A stretch of 64,000 nucleotides of DNA from Marinilabiliales bacterium. Its GTDB lineage: Bacteria; Bacteroidota; Bacteroidia; Bacteroidales; SZUA-534. Below, piece after piece: positions 19,169-28,992 of the stretch (position 1 is its first letter; the number at the start of each line of letters is the position of its first letter). The notes beneath the pieces were generated by a model, which did not search any database, was not told the origin of the DNA, and saw only the letters and a program-made list of their open reading frames with translations. Both the position numbers and the translations under genes were made by a program. The stretch lies in the NCBI GenBank assembly GCA_003512955.1, contig DOTG01000013.1, positions 1-64,000 on the forward strand, read 5' to 3'.

Positions 19169-22100
19169 ATGATAAATATCAAAAATCCCTCAGGCCTGGC
19201 TTTCGATTTCCTTGACAATGGATCGGTTCAACAGATAGTTGCCGACCCAATAAGGATAAGCTTAAAACCTGCCACGGCTTATTCAAAATCGGGAGCAAAT
19301 CTTTTTCTAAGAAAAAGAACAAAAACAATTGAGTTCAAAGCTTTACTGGGGCCCGGAAGCAACAGTGTTTTTCAATTAACGAAGGATATGCTGGTTGCTA
19401 AAGGTAGCTGGGACGGGCTCGAATACACTTGCACGCTTCAATTATCGGATAAAAGCCTTAGCTGGCAATGGAAAATTGAGGTGGAAAACCCAACGGCTGA
19501 ACAGGCCGAACTTGATGTTATCTATGTGCAGGACATCGGATTAAAACCTGCCACCAGTGGTTTGGTAAACGAATATTATGTGAGTCAGTATCTGGAGCGG
19601 ATGGTTTTTGACGATACAACCTTCGGCTCAGTTATTTGCTGCCGTCAAAATATGAAAGAACCGGTGGGCAACCCTTGGTTAATGCTAGCTTGCAAAAACA
19701 AAGCAATAGCCGGAAGTACCGATGGTATGCAGTTTTATGGAAAAACCTACCGCGAAACCGGGATGCCCGAAGGGTTGCTTGCTGAGAACCTGGGCGGTAA
19801 TTACGCCGGAGAATCATCGGTGGTGGCACTTCAGGAAACCCCCTTTTTGCTTTCTGCCGGAAGCCACCATACCAGTATCTTTGCAGCCACCTACATGGCT
19901 GACCATCCAAAGGCCTCATCTATTGATGACTTAACCCAATTGGAATCACTTTTTCGGGAATTTGAACCCGGAACCAGTTCAACGGGACTAATAAATGCGA
20001 AAGTTTCAGGGAAAAATCTATTTAACACCACTCCTTTTTTACCCATTGACAATTTGACCGAAGCGGAACTTGACCAGTATTTTGGCCGCGAAAAAAGGTT
20101 TGCTGAAACGGAGAACGGCCAATTGCTCTCCTTTTTTTGCCAACAGAACAACCACGTAGTGTTAAGGGCCAAGGAAATATTAGCCGACCGTCCGCATGGG
20201 CATATCATGCAGGCACAAGCCGGTTTTGCTCCTGACGAAGCCATTGTTTCAACCACTTCGTTTGCCTTTGGGGTATTCAATTCGCATATTTCGCAAGGCA
20301 ATACCAATTTCAATGTATTGCTTTCGGTTTGTACCAGCCAGTTCAATCAATCGCCTGAATCGGGACAACGGATTTTTGTTGAAATAGATGGAAAACCCTA
20401 CCTGTTAGGAGTTCCATCAGCCTTCGAAATGGGATTGAACCATTGCCGATGGATTTATAAATCGGGAAACCATTGCTTTCAGGTTCGTTCCTGGACCTCC
20501 AAATCGGCACCTTCGGTAAACATGGATTTCAAGGTACTGACCGGAAAAAAGGTGAAACTGCTCCTTACACACGATTTTGATGAACTGAACAATTGGAAAA
20601 TTTCGAAAGGTGAAGTTTCCCATGAATTTATAGCCATCCCTAAAACAGGAAGCATGATTCATGAAAAATTCCCAAAAGCACAATTCCGGTTTTTGGTTAA
20701 CAGCACACACATCAATTACAGTTCACATGCCAATGAATTGCCCCAATTTGGCAATCTTTCAACTATAAAAAGCCCATTATTTTCCCTTAAAGTGGAAGAA
20801 ACTACAGCCTTTTCGCTGAGTATTATTGGTGAGGTCAACTCTAGAATCAGATTCTCAAAGATTGAAAATATTGATCAAAATTGGCTTTCCGAGAACCAAG
20901 CGGCTCAATTGGTTTGGCAGAATCTCAGTTTAAATCTGGCGCTTAAAAGCAACCAAAAAGATGTAACTGCCATTCAGGAAATCCTCCCCTGGTACGGAAT
21001 GAATGCCCTTACCCATTTTTTAACTCCTTACGGATTGGAACAATTCAGTGGTGCCGCCTGGGGAACACGCGATGTTTCGCAGGGACCGATTGATTTGTTG
21101 CTGACCATGGAAAAATACGAGGATGTTAAACAGATTTTTAAAACTATCTTTTCGAATCAAAACACCGATGGTAGCTGGCCGCAATGGTGGATGTTCGACA
21201 GTTATTCAAAAATCAGGGCGCACGACTCACACGGCGATGTATTTTATTGGGTAATTATTGCCCTGAGCGATTATATAAAAGTTACCGGCGATGTGGCCAT
21301 TTTAAATGAAATGGTACCCTATTTCAATCAAAATGATGGAACACCGGTTGAACTCAAACCAATCAGCGAACACATCGAACGGCTGATTCAAATGATTGTA
21401 AATTCGTTCATCACGGGTACAGCATTGGTTCCATTTGGGGGTGGCGACTGGAACGATTCCCTACAGCCTGTGAGCAAAGAATTGGCCGAACGCATGATTT
21501 CGAGCTGGACGGTGGAGATGAATTATCAGGCTTTCAGGCAATACAGCCAAGTTTACGAAAAAACCGATGCCACAAAAGCCAAAGAATTAAAAGATATTTG
21601 TGAACGAATAAAATCCGATTTCAACAAATACCTGGTTAAAGATGGAATTGTTGCAGGTTATGGCTTGGTTGAAGATGATAAAAGTATTTCGGTACTTCTT
21701 CATCCTACAGATACCAAAACAGGCATCCGTTATAGTATTCTCCCAATGAACCGTGGAATTATTAGCGAAATTTTCACCAAAGAGCAGGCAGAATCTCACC
21801 AGTCCATCATCAATAAATACATGAAAGGGCCTGATGGTGCACGTTTAATGGACCACCCGCTCAAATACAAAGGTGGTATCCAGTCCATTTTTCAACGGGC
21901 AGAAAGCAGCACCTTTTTTGGCCGCGAAATCGGTTTAATGTACATTCATGAACACATCCGATATGCCGAATCGCAAGCCCGTATCGGTAATGCCGAGGCC
22001 TTTGTTAAAGCCATTCGTCAGGCTATTCCGGTTGCATACCGCGAAGTGGTTCCTAGTGGAGATATCCGTCAGGCAAACTGCTACTACAGCAGTTCCGATG

Positions 22101-22516
22101 TTACCTTTAAAAGCCGGTACGAAGCCGATGAACGCTACGATGAGATTAATACAGGAACATTGACTTTAAAAGGCGGCTGGCGTGTTTATAGCAGTGGCCC
22201 TGGCATTTATGTGAGCATGATTGTTTCCAGGTTACTCGGTTTAAGGGTCGAATTCGGAAATGTCATCCTCGATCCGGTAATTCCCAAGTCTATGGATGAA
22301 CTTGCTGCCTCACTGGATTTTATGGGGCATAAATTAACATTCAATTATAAGTTAAAAGAAAGCAATTTCAGTCCCAAATCCATTTCAGTAAATGGAAAAA
22401 CAGTATCATTTCTTCATCAGGAAAATAAGTATCGGCAAGGAGGGGCTGTAATTCCTATGGATCAATTTTTATCTTTGCTAAATCGCCCCGAAAATATGGT
22501 GGAGGTAATTATGTAA
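19169..22516 (+). CDS. GH94 phosphorylase, probable 1,2-beta-oligoglucan phosphorylase
   Basis: A 1115-residue cytoplasmic protein (no signal peptide). The C-terminal half carries the GH94 catalytic core: NALTHFLTPYGLEQFSGAAW, SWPQWWMFD, ARDSHGD-like DSHGDVFYWV, and GGGDWNDSL with Asp760 and Asp763 in the DWND motif that holds the general acid. The end has GGWRVYSSGPGIYVSMI. Cellobiose and chitobiose phosphorylases are about 800 residues; the characterised 1,2-beta-oligoglucan phosphorylases (for example from Listeria innocua) are near 1100, so length and neighbours favour that activity: phosphorolysis of sophoro-oligosaccharides to alpha-glucose-1-phosphate. The GT84 and membrane parts of cyclic glucan synthases are absent. 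It starts 21 bases after the GH35 stop. Confidence 0.85.
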   Translation: MINIKNPSGLAFDFLDNGSVQQIVADPIRISLKPATAYSKSGANLFLRKRTKTIEFKALLGPGSNSVFQLTKDMLVAKGSWDGLEYTCTLQLSDKSLSWQWKIEVENPTAEQAELDVIYVQDIGLKPATSGLVNEYYVSQYLERMVFDDTTFGSVICCRQNMKEPVGNPWLMLACKNKAIAGSTDGMQFYGKTYRETGMPEGLLAENLGGNYAGESSVVALQETPFLLSAGSHHTSIFAATYMADHPKASSIDDLTQLESLFREFEPGTSSTGLINAKVSGKNLFNTTPFLPIDNLTEAELDQYFGREKRFAETENGQLLSFFCQQNNHVVLRAKEILADRPHGHIMQAQAGFAPDEAIVSTTSFAFGVFNSHISQGNTNFNVLLSVCTSQFNQSPESGQRIFVEIDGKPYLLGVPSAFEMGLNHCRWIYKSGNHCFQVRSWTSKSAPSVNMDFKVLTGKKVKLLLTHDFDELNNWKISKGEVSHEFIAIPKTGSMIHEKFPKAQFRFLVNSTHINYSSHANELPQFGNLSTIKSPLFSLKVEETTAFSLSIIGEVNSRIRFSKIENIDQNWLSENQAAQLVWQNLSLNLALKSNQKDVTAIQEILPWYGMNALTHFLTPYGLEQFSGAAWGTRDVSQGPIDLLLTMEKYEDVKQIFKTIFSNQNTDGSWPQWWMFDSYSKIRAHDSHGDVFYWVIIALSDYIKVTGDVAILNEMVPYFNQNDGTPVELKPISEHIERLIQMIVNSFITGTALVPFGGGDWNDSLQPVSKELAERMISSWTVEMNYQAFRQYSQVYEKTDATKAKELKDICERIKSDFNKYLVKDGIVAGYGLVEDDKSISVLLHPTDTKTGIRYSILPMNRGIISEIFTKEQAESHQSIINKYMKGPDGARLMDHPLKYKGGIQSIFQRAESSTFFGREIGLMYIHEHIRYAESQARIGNAEAFVKAIRQAIPVAYREVVPSGDIRQANCYYSSSDVTFKSRYEADERYDEINTGTLTLKGGWRVYSSGPGIYVSMIVSRLLGLRVEFGNVILDPVIPKSMDELAASLDFMGHKLTFNYKLKESNFSPKSISVNGKTVSFLHQENKYRQGGAVIPMDQFLSLLNRPENMVEVIM

Positions 22517-22579
22517 TAGCAAAAAATATTGTTTTCAGTCGGGAAAATTAAAAAAACAAACAGTAACGCTTTTAAAATC

Positions 22580-24829
22580 ATGAAGAAACATAGTGCTCTT
22601 TTTATAACTGCCATCGCCCTTTTCATTCTTTTTGGCGGTTGCAATACAGAACAGAACCAAGAAATAGGAACCAGTGAGTATCAACAAAAAGTTGATTCTT
22701 TGATAAAAATTATGACCCTTGATGAAAAAATTGGACAGCTTAATTTATTAGCCAGTGGCTGGGATGTTACCGGTCCGGTGATGGATCCAAACTATAAGCA
22801 GCTAATAAAACAAGGTAATGCCGGAGCTGTTTTTAACGCGTATGGTGTCGATTATGTGACCGAACTGCAACGTTTGGCCGTTGAAGAAACCCGGCTGGGA
22901 ATCCCTTTATTGTTTGGATACGACGTGATTCATGGTTATAAAACCATTTTTCCTATCCCCTTGGCGCAATCGTGCAGTTGGGATTTAGAAATGATTGAAC
23001 ACTCCGACCGTATTGCTGCCACCGAAGCCACAGCCGAAGGCATCAACTGGGTATTTGCCCCCATGGTCGATATTTCGCGCGACCCACGTTGGGGAAGGGT
23101 TTCCGAAGGAGCCGGTGAAGATACCTGGCTGGGTAGCAAAATTGCTGCTGCACGAGTAAACGGGTTTCAGGGAAACAACCTTGCCGATGAACAGACCTTG
23201 CTTGCCACCATGAAACATTTTGCTGCTTATGGTGCACCACAAGCCGGACGCGATTATCACACGGTGGACATATCGGAACGGAGCCTCCTGGAATATTATT
23301 TGCCCCCTTTTAAAGCCTGTGTAGATGCAGGAGTTGCATCGGTCATGACTTCGTTCAACGAAATTTCAGGTGTCCCCTCTTCATCAAACCATTGGCTTTA
23401 CACCGAACTGCTTCGCAATACCTGGGGTTTCAAGGGTTTTGTAGTTACCGATTACACCTCAATTTACGAACTGATTCCTCATGGGGTAGCCCAAGATTCT
23501 GCCCATGCCGGAGAACTTGCTCTAAAAGCAGGGATTCAGTTAGATATGCAAAGTTCCATATTTATCAAAAACCTGAAAAATTTGGTGAAAAGTGGAAAGA
23601 TTTCTGAAAAATTGATTGACAAAGCGGTATCTGATATTTTATTGGCTAAGTACAAACTTGGCTTGTTCGACGATCCTTACCGGTATTGTAATAAAACCAG
23701 AGAAGGTAATGAGATTATGACTCAAGCTTCAAAAGATTTTGCCCGTCAATTTGTAACTAAAAGTTGCGTGCTTCTAAAAAACGAAAATCAAACGCTGCCA
23801 ATTCCCGAAACTGTAAAAAAAATAGCCTTAATCGGTCCTTTAGGCAATGCAGCCGAAGACATGCTGGGTAATTGGTCGGCCGCCGGTTGGGCCCAATATT
23901 GCGTAACTCTTTTCGATGGGCTTAAAGCAGAAGCCGTGGATAAAAATATTCAGATTCATTATGAAAAAGGATGTGAAATAGTTGGACTTTCCACATCGGG
24001 GTTCGATGCTGCTATAAAAGCAGCTAAAAATGCTGACTTTGTAATACTTGCATTAGGTGAGGACAGGAATATGTCGGGCGAAGCCGCCAGCCGTACCAAT
24101 CTCAATTTGCCTGGTGTACAAATGCAACTAGCTGAAAAAATCATCGAAATTGGAAAACCAACAGCCGTGGTGCTTTTCAACGGGCGGCCTTTAACAATTC
24201 CTGAACTTGACCAGAAAGCTCCTGCCATTCTGGAAGCCTGGTTTGGCGGTATTCAATCGGGAAGCGGTATTGCCGATTTATTGTTCGGGAAAGCCCTCCC
24301 ATCAGGCAAATTAACCATGACATTTCCACATAACGTGGGGCAGATACCCATCCATTACAACATGAAGAATAATGGGAGGCCCGTGGATCCAACAAACCCA
24401 GAGTATCGCTTCCGTTCAAAATATCTGGACAGCCCCAACCAGCCTTTGTACCCTTTTGGTTATGGTTTAAGTTATACAAACTTCTCGTATAGCAACCTTA
24501 AAATCAGTTCGCCTGAGATTCGGGCTACCGATACCTTAACCATTCAGGTTACTGTCTCGAACACGGGAAAGTCCGATGGTGAAGAAATTGTCCAATTATA
24601 CATCCGCGATTTGGTTGGAAGTGTTACCCGGCCGATAAATGAGTTAAAAGGATTTTCCAAAGTGTTTTTAAAACAGGGGGAAACGCGTGATGTAATTTTT
24701 AAAATTACTGCCAACGATTTAAAGTTCTTTAACCTTGATATGGAATATACCTATGAACCTGGAAAGTTTGACTTGATGGTTGGGCCAAATTCGGCCTCTG
24801 GATTAAAAGATAGTTTTTCATTGAGATAA
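22580..24829 (+). CDS. GH3 beta-glucosidase lipoprotein
   Basis: A 749-residue GH3 enzyme. I chose ATG 22580 because it gives a lipoprotein signal (MKKHSALFIT then LFGGC, Cys21); a TTG at 22529 in frame would put 17 odd residues in front. The N-terminal TIM barrel has the KHFAAYGAPQAGRDYH substrate loop and the nucleophile Asp291 in GFVVTDYTS. The alpha/beta sandwich has LALGEDRNMSGEAASRTNL, where a Glu probably serves as acid/base, and the protein ends in an Fn3-like domain (YGLSYTNFSYSNLKI onward). BglX-type GH3 enzymes of this layout, including one next to a GH144 gene in Bacteroides thetaiotaomicron, cleave sophoro-oligosaccharides to glucose. It probably acts in the periplasm and ends the enzyme operon. 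Confidence 0.9.
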   Translation: MKKHSALFITAIALFILFGGCNTEQNQEIGTSEYQQKVDSLIKIMTLDEKIGQLNLLASGWDVTGPVMDPNYKQLIKQGNAGAVFNAYGVDYVTELQRLAVEETRLGIPLLFGYDVIHGYKTIFPIPLAQSCSWDLEMIEHSDRIAATEATAEGINWVFAPMVDISRDPRWGRVSEGAGEDTWLGSKIAAARVNGFQGNNLADEQTLLATMKHFAAYGAPQAGRDYHTVDISERSLLEYYLPPFKACVDAGVASVMTSFNEISGVPSSSNHWLYTELLRNTWGFKGFVVTDYTSIYELIPHGVAQDSAHAGELALKAGIQLDMQSSIFIKNLKNLVKSGKISEKLIDKAVSDILLAKYKLGLFDDPYRYCNKTREGNEIMTQASKDFARQFVTKSCVLLKNENQTLPIPETVKKIALIGPLGNAAEDMLGNWSAAGWAQYCVTLFDGLKAEAVDKNIQIHYEKGCEIVGLSTSGFDAAIKAAKNADFVILALGEDRNMSGEAASRTNLNLPGVQMQLAEKIIEIGKPTAVVLFNGRPLTIPELDQKAPAILEAWFGGIQSGSGIADLLFGKALPSGKLTMTFPHNVGQIPIHYNMKNNGRPVDPTNPEYRFRSKYLDSPNQPLYPFGYGLSYTNFSYSNLKISSPEIRATDTLTIQVTVSNTGKSDGEEIVQLYIRDLVGSVTRPINELKGFSKVFLKQGETRDVIFKITANDLKFFNLDMEYTYEPGKFDLMVGPNSASGLKDSFSLR

Positions 24830-24850
24830 TAAATTAGGTTAAATGCGTTC

Positions 24851-24885
24851 AAAAACGGGTGCATCAAAACAATGCATCCGTTTTT
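24851..24885 (+). terminator. Terminator of the glucan enzyme operon
   Basis: A 14-bp stem (24851-24864 with 24872-24885) with one G-U pair and a 7-base loop, ending in five T. It lies 21 bases past the GH3 stop and separates the enzymes from the regulator gene. Confidence 0.85.
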
Positions 24886-24923
24886 AGTATTTCGAATGAC
24901 CGATATGGAGTTTTGTAAAAATA

Positions 24924-24958
24924 TCAGACATATAAATTGATAATAATCAATTATCTGA
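24924..24958. promoter_or_regulatory. Inverted repeat upstream of the regulator gene, possible operator
   Basis: AATTGAT (24935-24941) and ATCAATT (24946-24952) form a 7-bp palindrome with a 4-base centre, flanked by TCAGA (24924-24928) and TCTGA (24954-24958). A near-consensus -7 box, TAAATTTC, with TTG 21 bases before it, overlaps this region. A regulator binding site or autoregulatory operator is possible, but the sequence is AT-rich and chance is not excluded. Confidence 0.3.
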
Positions 24959-25041
24959 CCTAAATTTCATTGAGAATTTGTTTCCAATTCTTTAAAATCC
25001 ATTTCTTTTGTTTAATTTCATTTTTCAAACTTAAATGACGG

Positions 25042-27825
25042 ATGTACCTCCACTTTCAGAAATCAATACTTAACCTGCTATTTTTTGCTGCCCTTTGTCT
25101 TTCCTCCTCAGTTTTTGGGCAAGAAGATAAAATCATAAACTACCTTCAAAACGAATTTAAGGTAAACCAACAGATCTGGGGAATTCATTCCAACCCTAAA
25201 AATGACATGGTTTATTATGCCACCAACATAGGGTTACTCGAATTCGACGGGCTATCGTTCCAAATCTGGGAAAACCCGGCACAAAAGATGATCCGCTCGG
25301 TCATGGTCGATTCGTCAGGGTTGATATTTACCGGCGGGTTTGAATCGTTTGGGTTCTGGCAAAAAGACAATCTCTGCCACTTGAAATATCATCCGTTGAC
25401 GGATTCATTTCCAATAAATAAGAATGATGAAATCTGGAAAATCTATTTCCTAAACGGGGCGGTTTATTTTCAATCATTTACAGCAATTTACAAATACGAT
25501 TATAAAAAAATTACCACCTTTCCTTCTCCGGAATTCATGTTGTTCATGTTCCAGATAAGGAACCAATTGATTGTTCAGGTACTCGACAAAGGGCTTTATA
25601 CCTTCAAAAACGATGTGCTAAAATTTATTCCCGGAAGTGAGCAGTTTAGTCAAAAAAAGGTACATTCCATTATTCCCTATATCAACAACCAGATGCTTAT
25701 CTGTACCGAAAAAAATGGAATCTATCTTAAACATGATTCCGGTTTCGCCTATTGGAATTCAGCAGCTTCCGAATATCTGAAATTGCAAAATTGCAATGCA
25801 GCCGCCGCAATTGGCGATTCGGTATTCGCCTTTGGAACCATCCTCGATGGAATTATTTTAACCGACCATCTTGGGAAAATCGAGGAGCGCTATAATTATG
25901 GCAACGGACTCAATAACAATACGGTGCTGTCGTTTTTTGTCACTCAAAAACAAGGCCTTTGGGTAGGCCTCGATGAGGGGATCAACTTCATTAATCAGGG
26001 ATCAAAAGTTTCCTATTTCACAACAGCAAACGGGAGCCTGGGCTCAATTTATACCATCCTTATTGATGAAAACACCCTCTATATGGGCTCCAATCATGGA
26101 TTATTCCAAACACAACTTAACCTTTCCGATAACAACCTGCATTTTCAACGGTTATCATTAGTCCCAAACAGCCAAGGCCAGGTCTGGACTTTGGGTAACT
26201 TCGACCATCAAATTATTTGCGGTCACAACGAAGGTACATTTCAGGTCAAGGGACAGCAATTCACAAAAATTTCATCAATAACTGGTGGATGGGTCATTAA
26301 AGCATTCGAAGACAAACTTATCGAAGGAACCTACACTGGATTGGTCACCTTGGAAAAAGATCCTGCGGGCAATTGGAGCTTATCAAAACGGATTGAAGGA
26401 TATTATGAACCTACCCGCCATCTGGAAGTCGATTATCTGGGTTATATCTGGGTTTCGCACCCGCAAAAAGGCATCTTCAGGTTGCAGCCCAATGAGTCCA
26501 TGGATACAATTACCGGCATCATCCCTTTTACCGATCTGAAAAAGTCAATTGGATTAATGGATGTTTACAAATTGAACAACCGTGTAGTTTTTTCCACCGG
26601 AAAAGAGTTTTATACGTACGACTATGTCAATGCCGCCATGGTTCCATTTACTGCCCTCAACAATGCTTTAGGTGAATACCGGCAAGCATCGCAGATTATT
26701 CCTAACGAAAAGAACCAATATTGGTTTATCTACAAAAATAAACTAGCTCTATTTCGTATTTCCATTGAATTTGAGCCCACAAAAATTTGTGAATATTTAA
26801 TTACCGATGCCAATATGCCTGGTCAGGATCTGACCATTTTATCATTGAAAAACAGCAATTTTATTGTATCGAACCGGAATGGGTTGGCTCTGCTACGGAA
26901 CGATGTCCCGGATCCAGCACAGTTGAGGCCATCCATGTATGTAAAAAGCATCTTCTTTCAAGGTAAAAATAAGAACATTACCATTTGTCCAAATCAAGCT
27001 CAACTTGAAGTCCCGCATTACGTAAATAATGTTCAATTTAGTTTTGCCGATCCTGATGCCATCAACCTTACTACCGGTAATTACCTCTACCGGATTATCG
27101 AAATTGAAGATTATTGGAACAGTACCCAAAATCCGGTTATCCAATACTATCACCTGAATCCAGGTACATATCACCTCCAAATGGCCTCCGATTCCAATAC
27201 AAAATTTATTGAGACGGAATTTACCATTCTGCCTCCCTGGTATCTAAACAAATGGGCTTTTATAACCTATTTTTTAATCATACTGGCAATTGCTTATCTT
27301 TTGGTTAGGTATTTTAAAACCAAACTTCAAAAACAACGGAAATTACTTGAGTTTGAGATAAAACAGACCTCTCTTGAAAACCGTTTGCAAAATACCAACG
27401 TAGAGCTTATGCTCACTTTAAGGTACTTGATTCAAAAAAATGAATCGCTCCAGAATTTACGGGGCGAACTCGATGCCATTAAAGGTGAACCCGGAAGTGT
27501 ACCTACAAAGTTTATAAAAAAACTAGACATCCATATCACCCAAGGACTGGAACTGCAAACAAAAGAATGGAAGATGGCCTTGCACAACTTGAAACTTTCT
27601 CAAGAGGGCTATTTCAAGATGCTCAAAGAAAAATACCCTAAACTGACCAATAACGACATCCGACTCTGCTCCTACCTGCGGATGAATTTCAGCTCGAAAG
27701 AAATTGCCCAACTGCTAAATATTTCAACCCGTGCCGTAGAGATTAGCCGTTACCGGTTGCGCAAAAAACTGAACCTCGACCACGATAAAAGCCTGACTGA
27801 CTTCCTGATTCAGGATGAAATATAA
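25042..27825 (+). CDS. SusR-like membrane-spanning transcriptional regulator
   Basis: A 927-residue protein with a signal sequence (to about SSVFGQ), a long periplasmic part built of propeller-like repeats (GIHSNPKNDMVYYATNIGLL; GLWVGLDEGINFI; GYIWVSHPQKGIFRL), a Y_Y_Y-type beta domain (about 650-730), one membrane helix (about 738-758), a coiled coil, and a C-terminal LuxR-type helix-turn-helix (NDIRLCSYLRMNFSSKEIAQ and RAVEISRYRLRKKL). It has no histidine kinase or receiver domain, so it is a one-component sensor-regulator like SusR, not a hybrid two-component system. It probably senses a periplasmic glucan oligosaccharide and activates the SusC operon. It is the last gene of the locus, after a terminator, so it has its own promoter. 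Confidence 0.87.
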   Translation: MYLHFQKSILNLLFFAALCLSSSVFGQEDKIINYLQNEFKVNQQIWGIHSNPKNDMVYYATNIGLLEFDGLSFQIWENPAQKMIRSVMVDSSGLIFTGGFESFGFWQKDNLCHLKYHPLTDSFPINKNDEIWKIYFLNGAVYFQSFTAIYKYDYKKITTFPSPEFMLFMFQIRNQLIVQVLDKGLYTFKNDVLKFIPGSEQFSQKKVHSIIPYINNQMLICTEKNGIYLKHDSGFAYWNSAASEYLKLQNCNAAAAIGDSVFAFGTILDGIILTDHLGKIEERYNYGNGLNNNTVLSFFVTQKQGLWVGLDEGINFINQGSKVSYFTTANGSLGSIYTILIDENTLYMGSNHGLFQTQLNLSDNNLHFQRLSLVPNSQGQVWTLGNFDHQIICGHNEGTFQVKGQQFTKISSITGGWVIKAFEDKLIEGTYTGLVTLEKDPAGNWSLSKRIEGYYEPTRHLEVDYLGYIWVSHPQKGIFRLQPNESMDTITGIIPFTDLKKSIGLMDVYKLNNRVVFSTGKEFYTYDYVNAAMVPFTALNNALGEYRQASQIIPNEKNQYWFIYKNKLALFRISIEFEPTKICEYLITDANMPGQDLTILSLKNSNFIVSNRNGLALLRNDVPDPAQLRPSMYVKSIFFQGKNKNITICPNQAQLEVPHYVNNVQFSFADPDAINLTTGNYLYRIIEIEDYWNSTQNPVIQYYHLNPGTYHLQMASDSNTKFIETEFTILPPWYLNKWAFITYFLIILAIAYLLVRYFKTKLQKQRKLLEFEIKQTSLENRLQNTNVELMLTLRYLIQKNESLQNLRGELDAIKGEPGSVPTKFIKKLDIHITQGLELQTKEWKMALHNLKLSQEGYFKMLKEKYPKLTNNDIRLCSYLRMNFSSKEIAQLLNISTRAVEISRYRLRKKLNLDHDKSLTDFLIQDEI

Positions 27826-27930
27826 CTTGGTTTTTCATTACATTTTGTTGAAATATCATTAACATTGTAGTTCGGATACCAATAAGTTAAACCCAAACGT
27901 TATTCATTACAAATTATTAAACCTCAAATT

Positions 27931-28782
27931 ATGAAAAATCTAGGAATCATCGTAGCAGCATCATTTTTGTTTGCTATGTGCACAGGAAATCAAAAAGTTG
28001 AAGAAGCCCAGATGCGGACCGATAGCTTACAGCGAGTGGTTATGCAAAAGGATTCGGCCATTTACGCCGTCATGGGTACCTTCCTCGAAATTGAAAACAA
28101 CTTGGATGATATCAAGGCCAAAGAAAACCTGATTACTATGACCGTCAAAGACGTTGAAGACCAACGCTCACGCGAAGAAAAAATCAACGACGATATCAAT
28201 GCCATCTATGATTTGATGCAAAAAAATAAAGAGAAGGTCAACAAATTAGAGAAACAATTGAAAAATGCCCATATCAAAAACAAAGAATTGGGTAAAACCA
28301 TTCAGGCATTACAAGATAAACTGGCCGAAAAAAATGCGGAGATTGTTCAGTTGCGTCAGCAGCTCCTTGACATGAACCTCAAAATTGATGAACTTACTTA
28401 CACATTGGATACCTTAAAATTTGACAATCAGGTAAAGACTGAAATCATTAAAGCACAGGACGAGAGCTTGAATACCGCCTATTTCTTAATTGGGACTGAA
28501 AAAGAACTGAAAGAAAAACACATTCTCGATAAAAAAGGCGGTTTCATTGGAATTGGCGGCGGCAAAAACCTTAACAAAGATTTCGATAAAGAACTCTTTA
28601 ATGCCATAGATATCCGCAACAAAACATCATTCGAAATCAAATCGAAAAAGATGAGAATCATCACTACGCACCCAACAGCATCCTATCAAATATATGGCGA
28701 AAAACCGATAGATAGCCTGGTAGTTAAAGAACCGTTGGAGTTCTGGAGTGTATCAAAATATCTTGTAATTGTTGTGAATTAA
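27931..28782 (+). CDS. Coiled-coil lipoprotein of unknown function
   Basis: A 283-residue protein with a lipoprotein signal (FLFAMC, Cys17). Residues about 25-180 are a near-continuous coiled coil rich in Lys, Glu and Gln (KVNKLEKQLKNAHIKNKELG and similar). The C-terminal about 90 residues form a small domain with GGFIGIGGGKNLN and FEIKSKKMRIITTHPTASY. Proteins with this layout are widespread in Bacteroidetes and are sometimes labelled collagen-binding adhesin-like, a label I would not trust without data. It stands 105 bases after the regulator and ends in its own strong terminator, so it is probably a monocistronic envelope protein unrelated to glucan use. Confidence 0.7.
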   Translation: MKNLGIIVAASFLFAMCTGNQKVEEAQMRTDSLQRVVMQKDSAIYAVMGTFLEIENNLDDIKAKENLITMTVKDVEDQRSREEKINDDINAIYDLMQKNKEKVNKLEKQLKNAHIKNKELGKTIQALQDKLAEKNAEIVQLRQQLLDMNLKIDELTYTLDTLKFDNQVKTEIIKAQDESLNTAYFLIGTEKELKEKHILDKKGGFIGIGGGKNLNKDFDKELFNAIDIRNKTSFEIKSKKMRIITTHPTASYQIYGEKPIDSLVVKEPLEFWSVSKYLVIVVN

Positions 28783-28799
28783 TTTTGCTCAATAACCTA

Positions 28800-28850
28800 T
28801 AAAGGTGGCCTCTGAAAAAAAAATATTTTCAGAGGCCACCTTTATTTTTT
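28800..28850 (+). terminator. Strong terminator after the coiled-coil lipoprotein
   Basis: A perfect 19-bp stem (28800-28818 with 28826-28844) with a 7-base AT loop, followed by a run of T. It is the longest hairpin in the window. The 142 bases from there to the next ATG show no gene. Confidence 0.9.
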
Positions 28851-28992
28851 TAAGTGTGCAAACCACACCCACCATTGGAATCGGGCGAACCGCGACAATT
28901 ATTTTTATCGTAAAACCACGATTTGTTTGAATTTTTCCAAAAACTGAACTAATTTCGGGAGGGTTTAACACAATTTATTAAGAAAACGGAAA

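Noticed and set aside
22529..22579. TTG start extending the GH3 enzyme
   Set aside because: It would bury the lipoprotein signal, which begins at ATG 22580.
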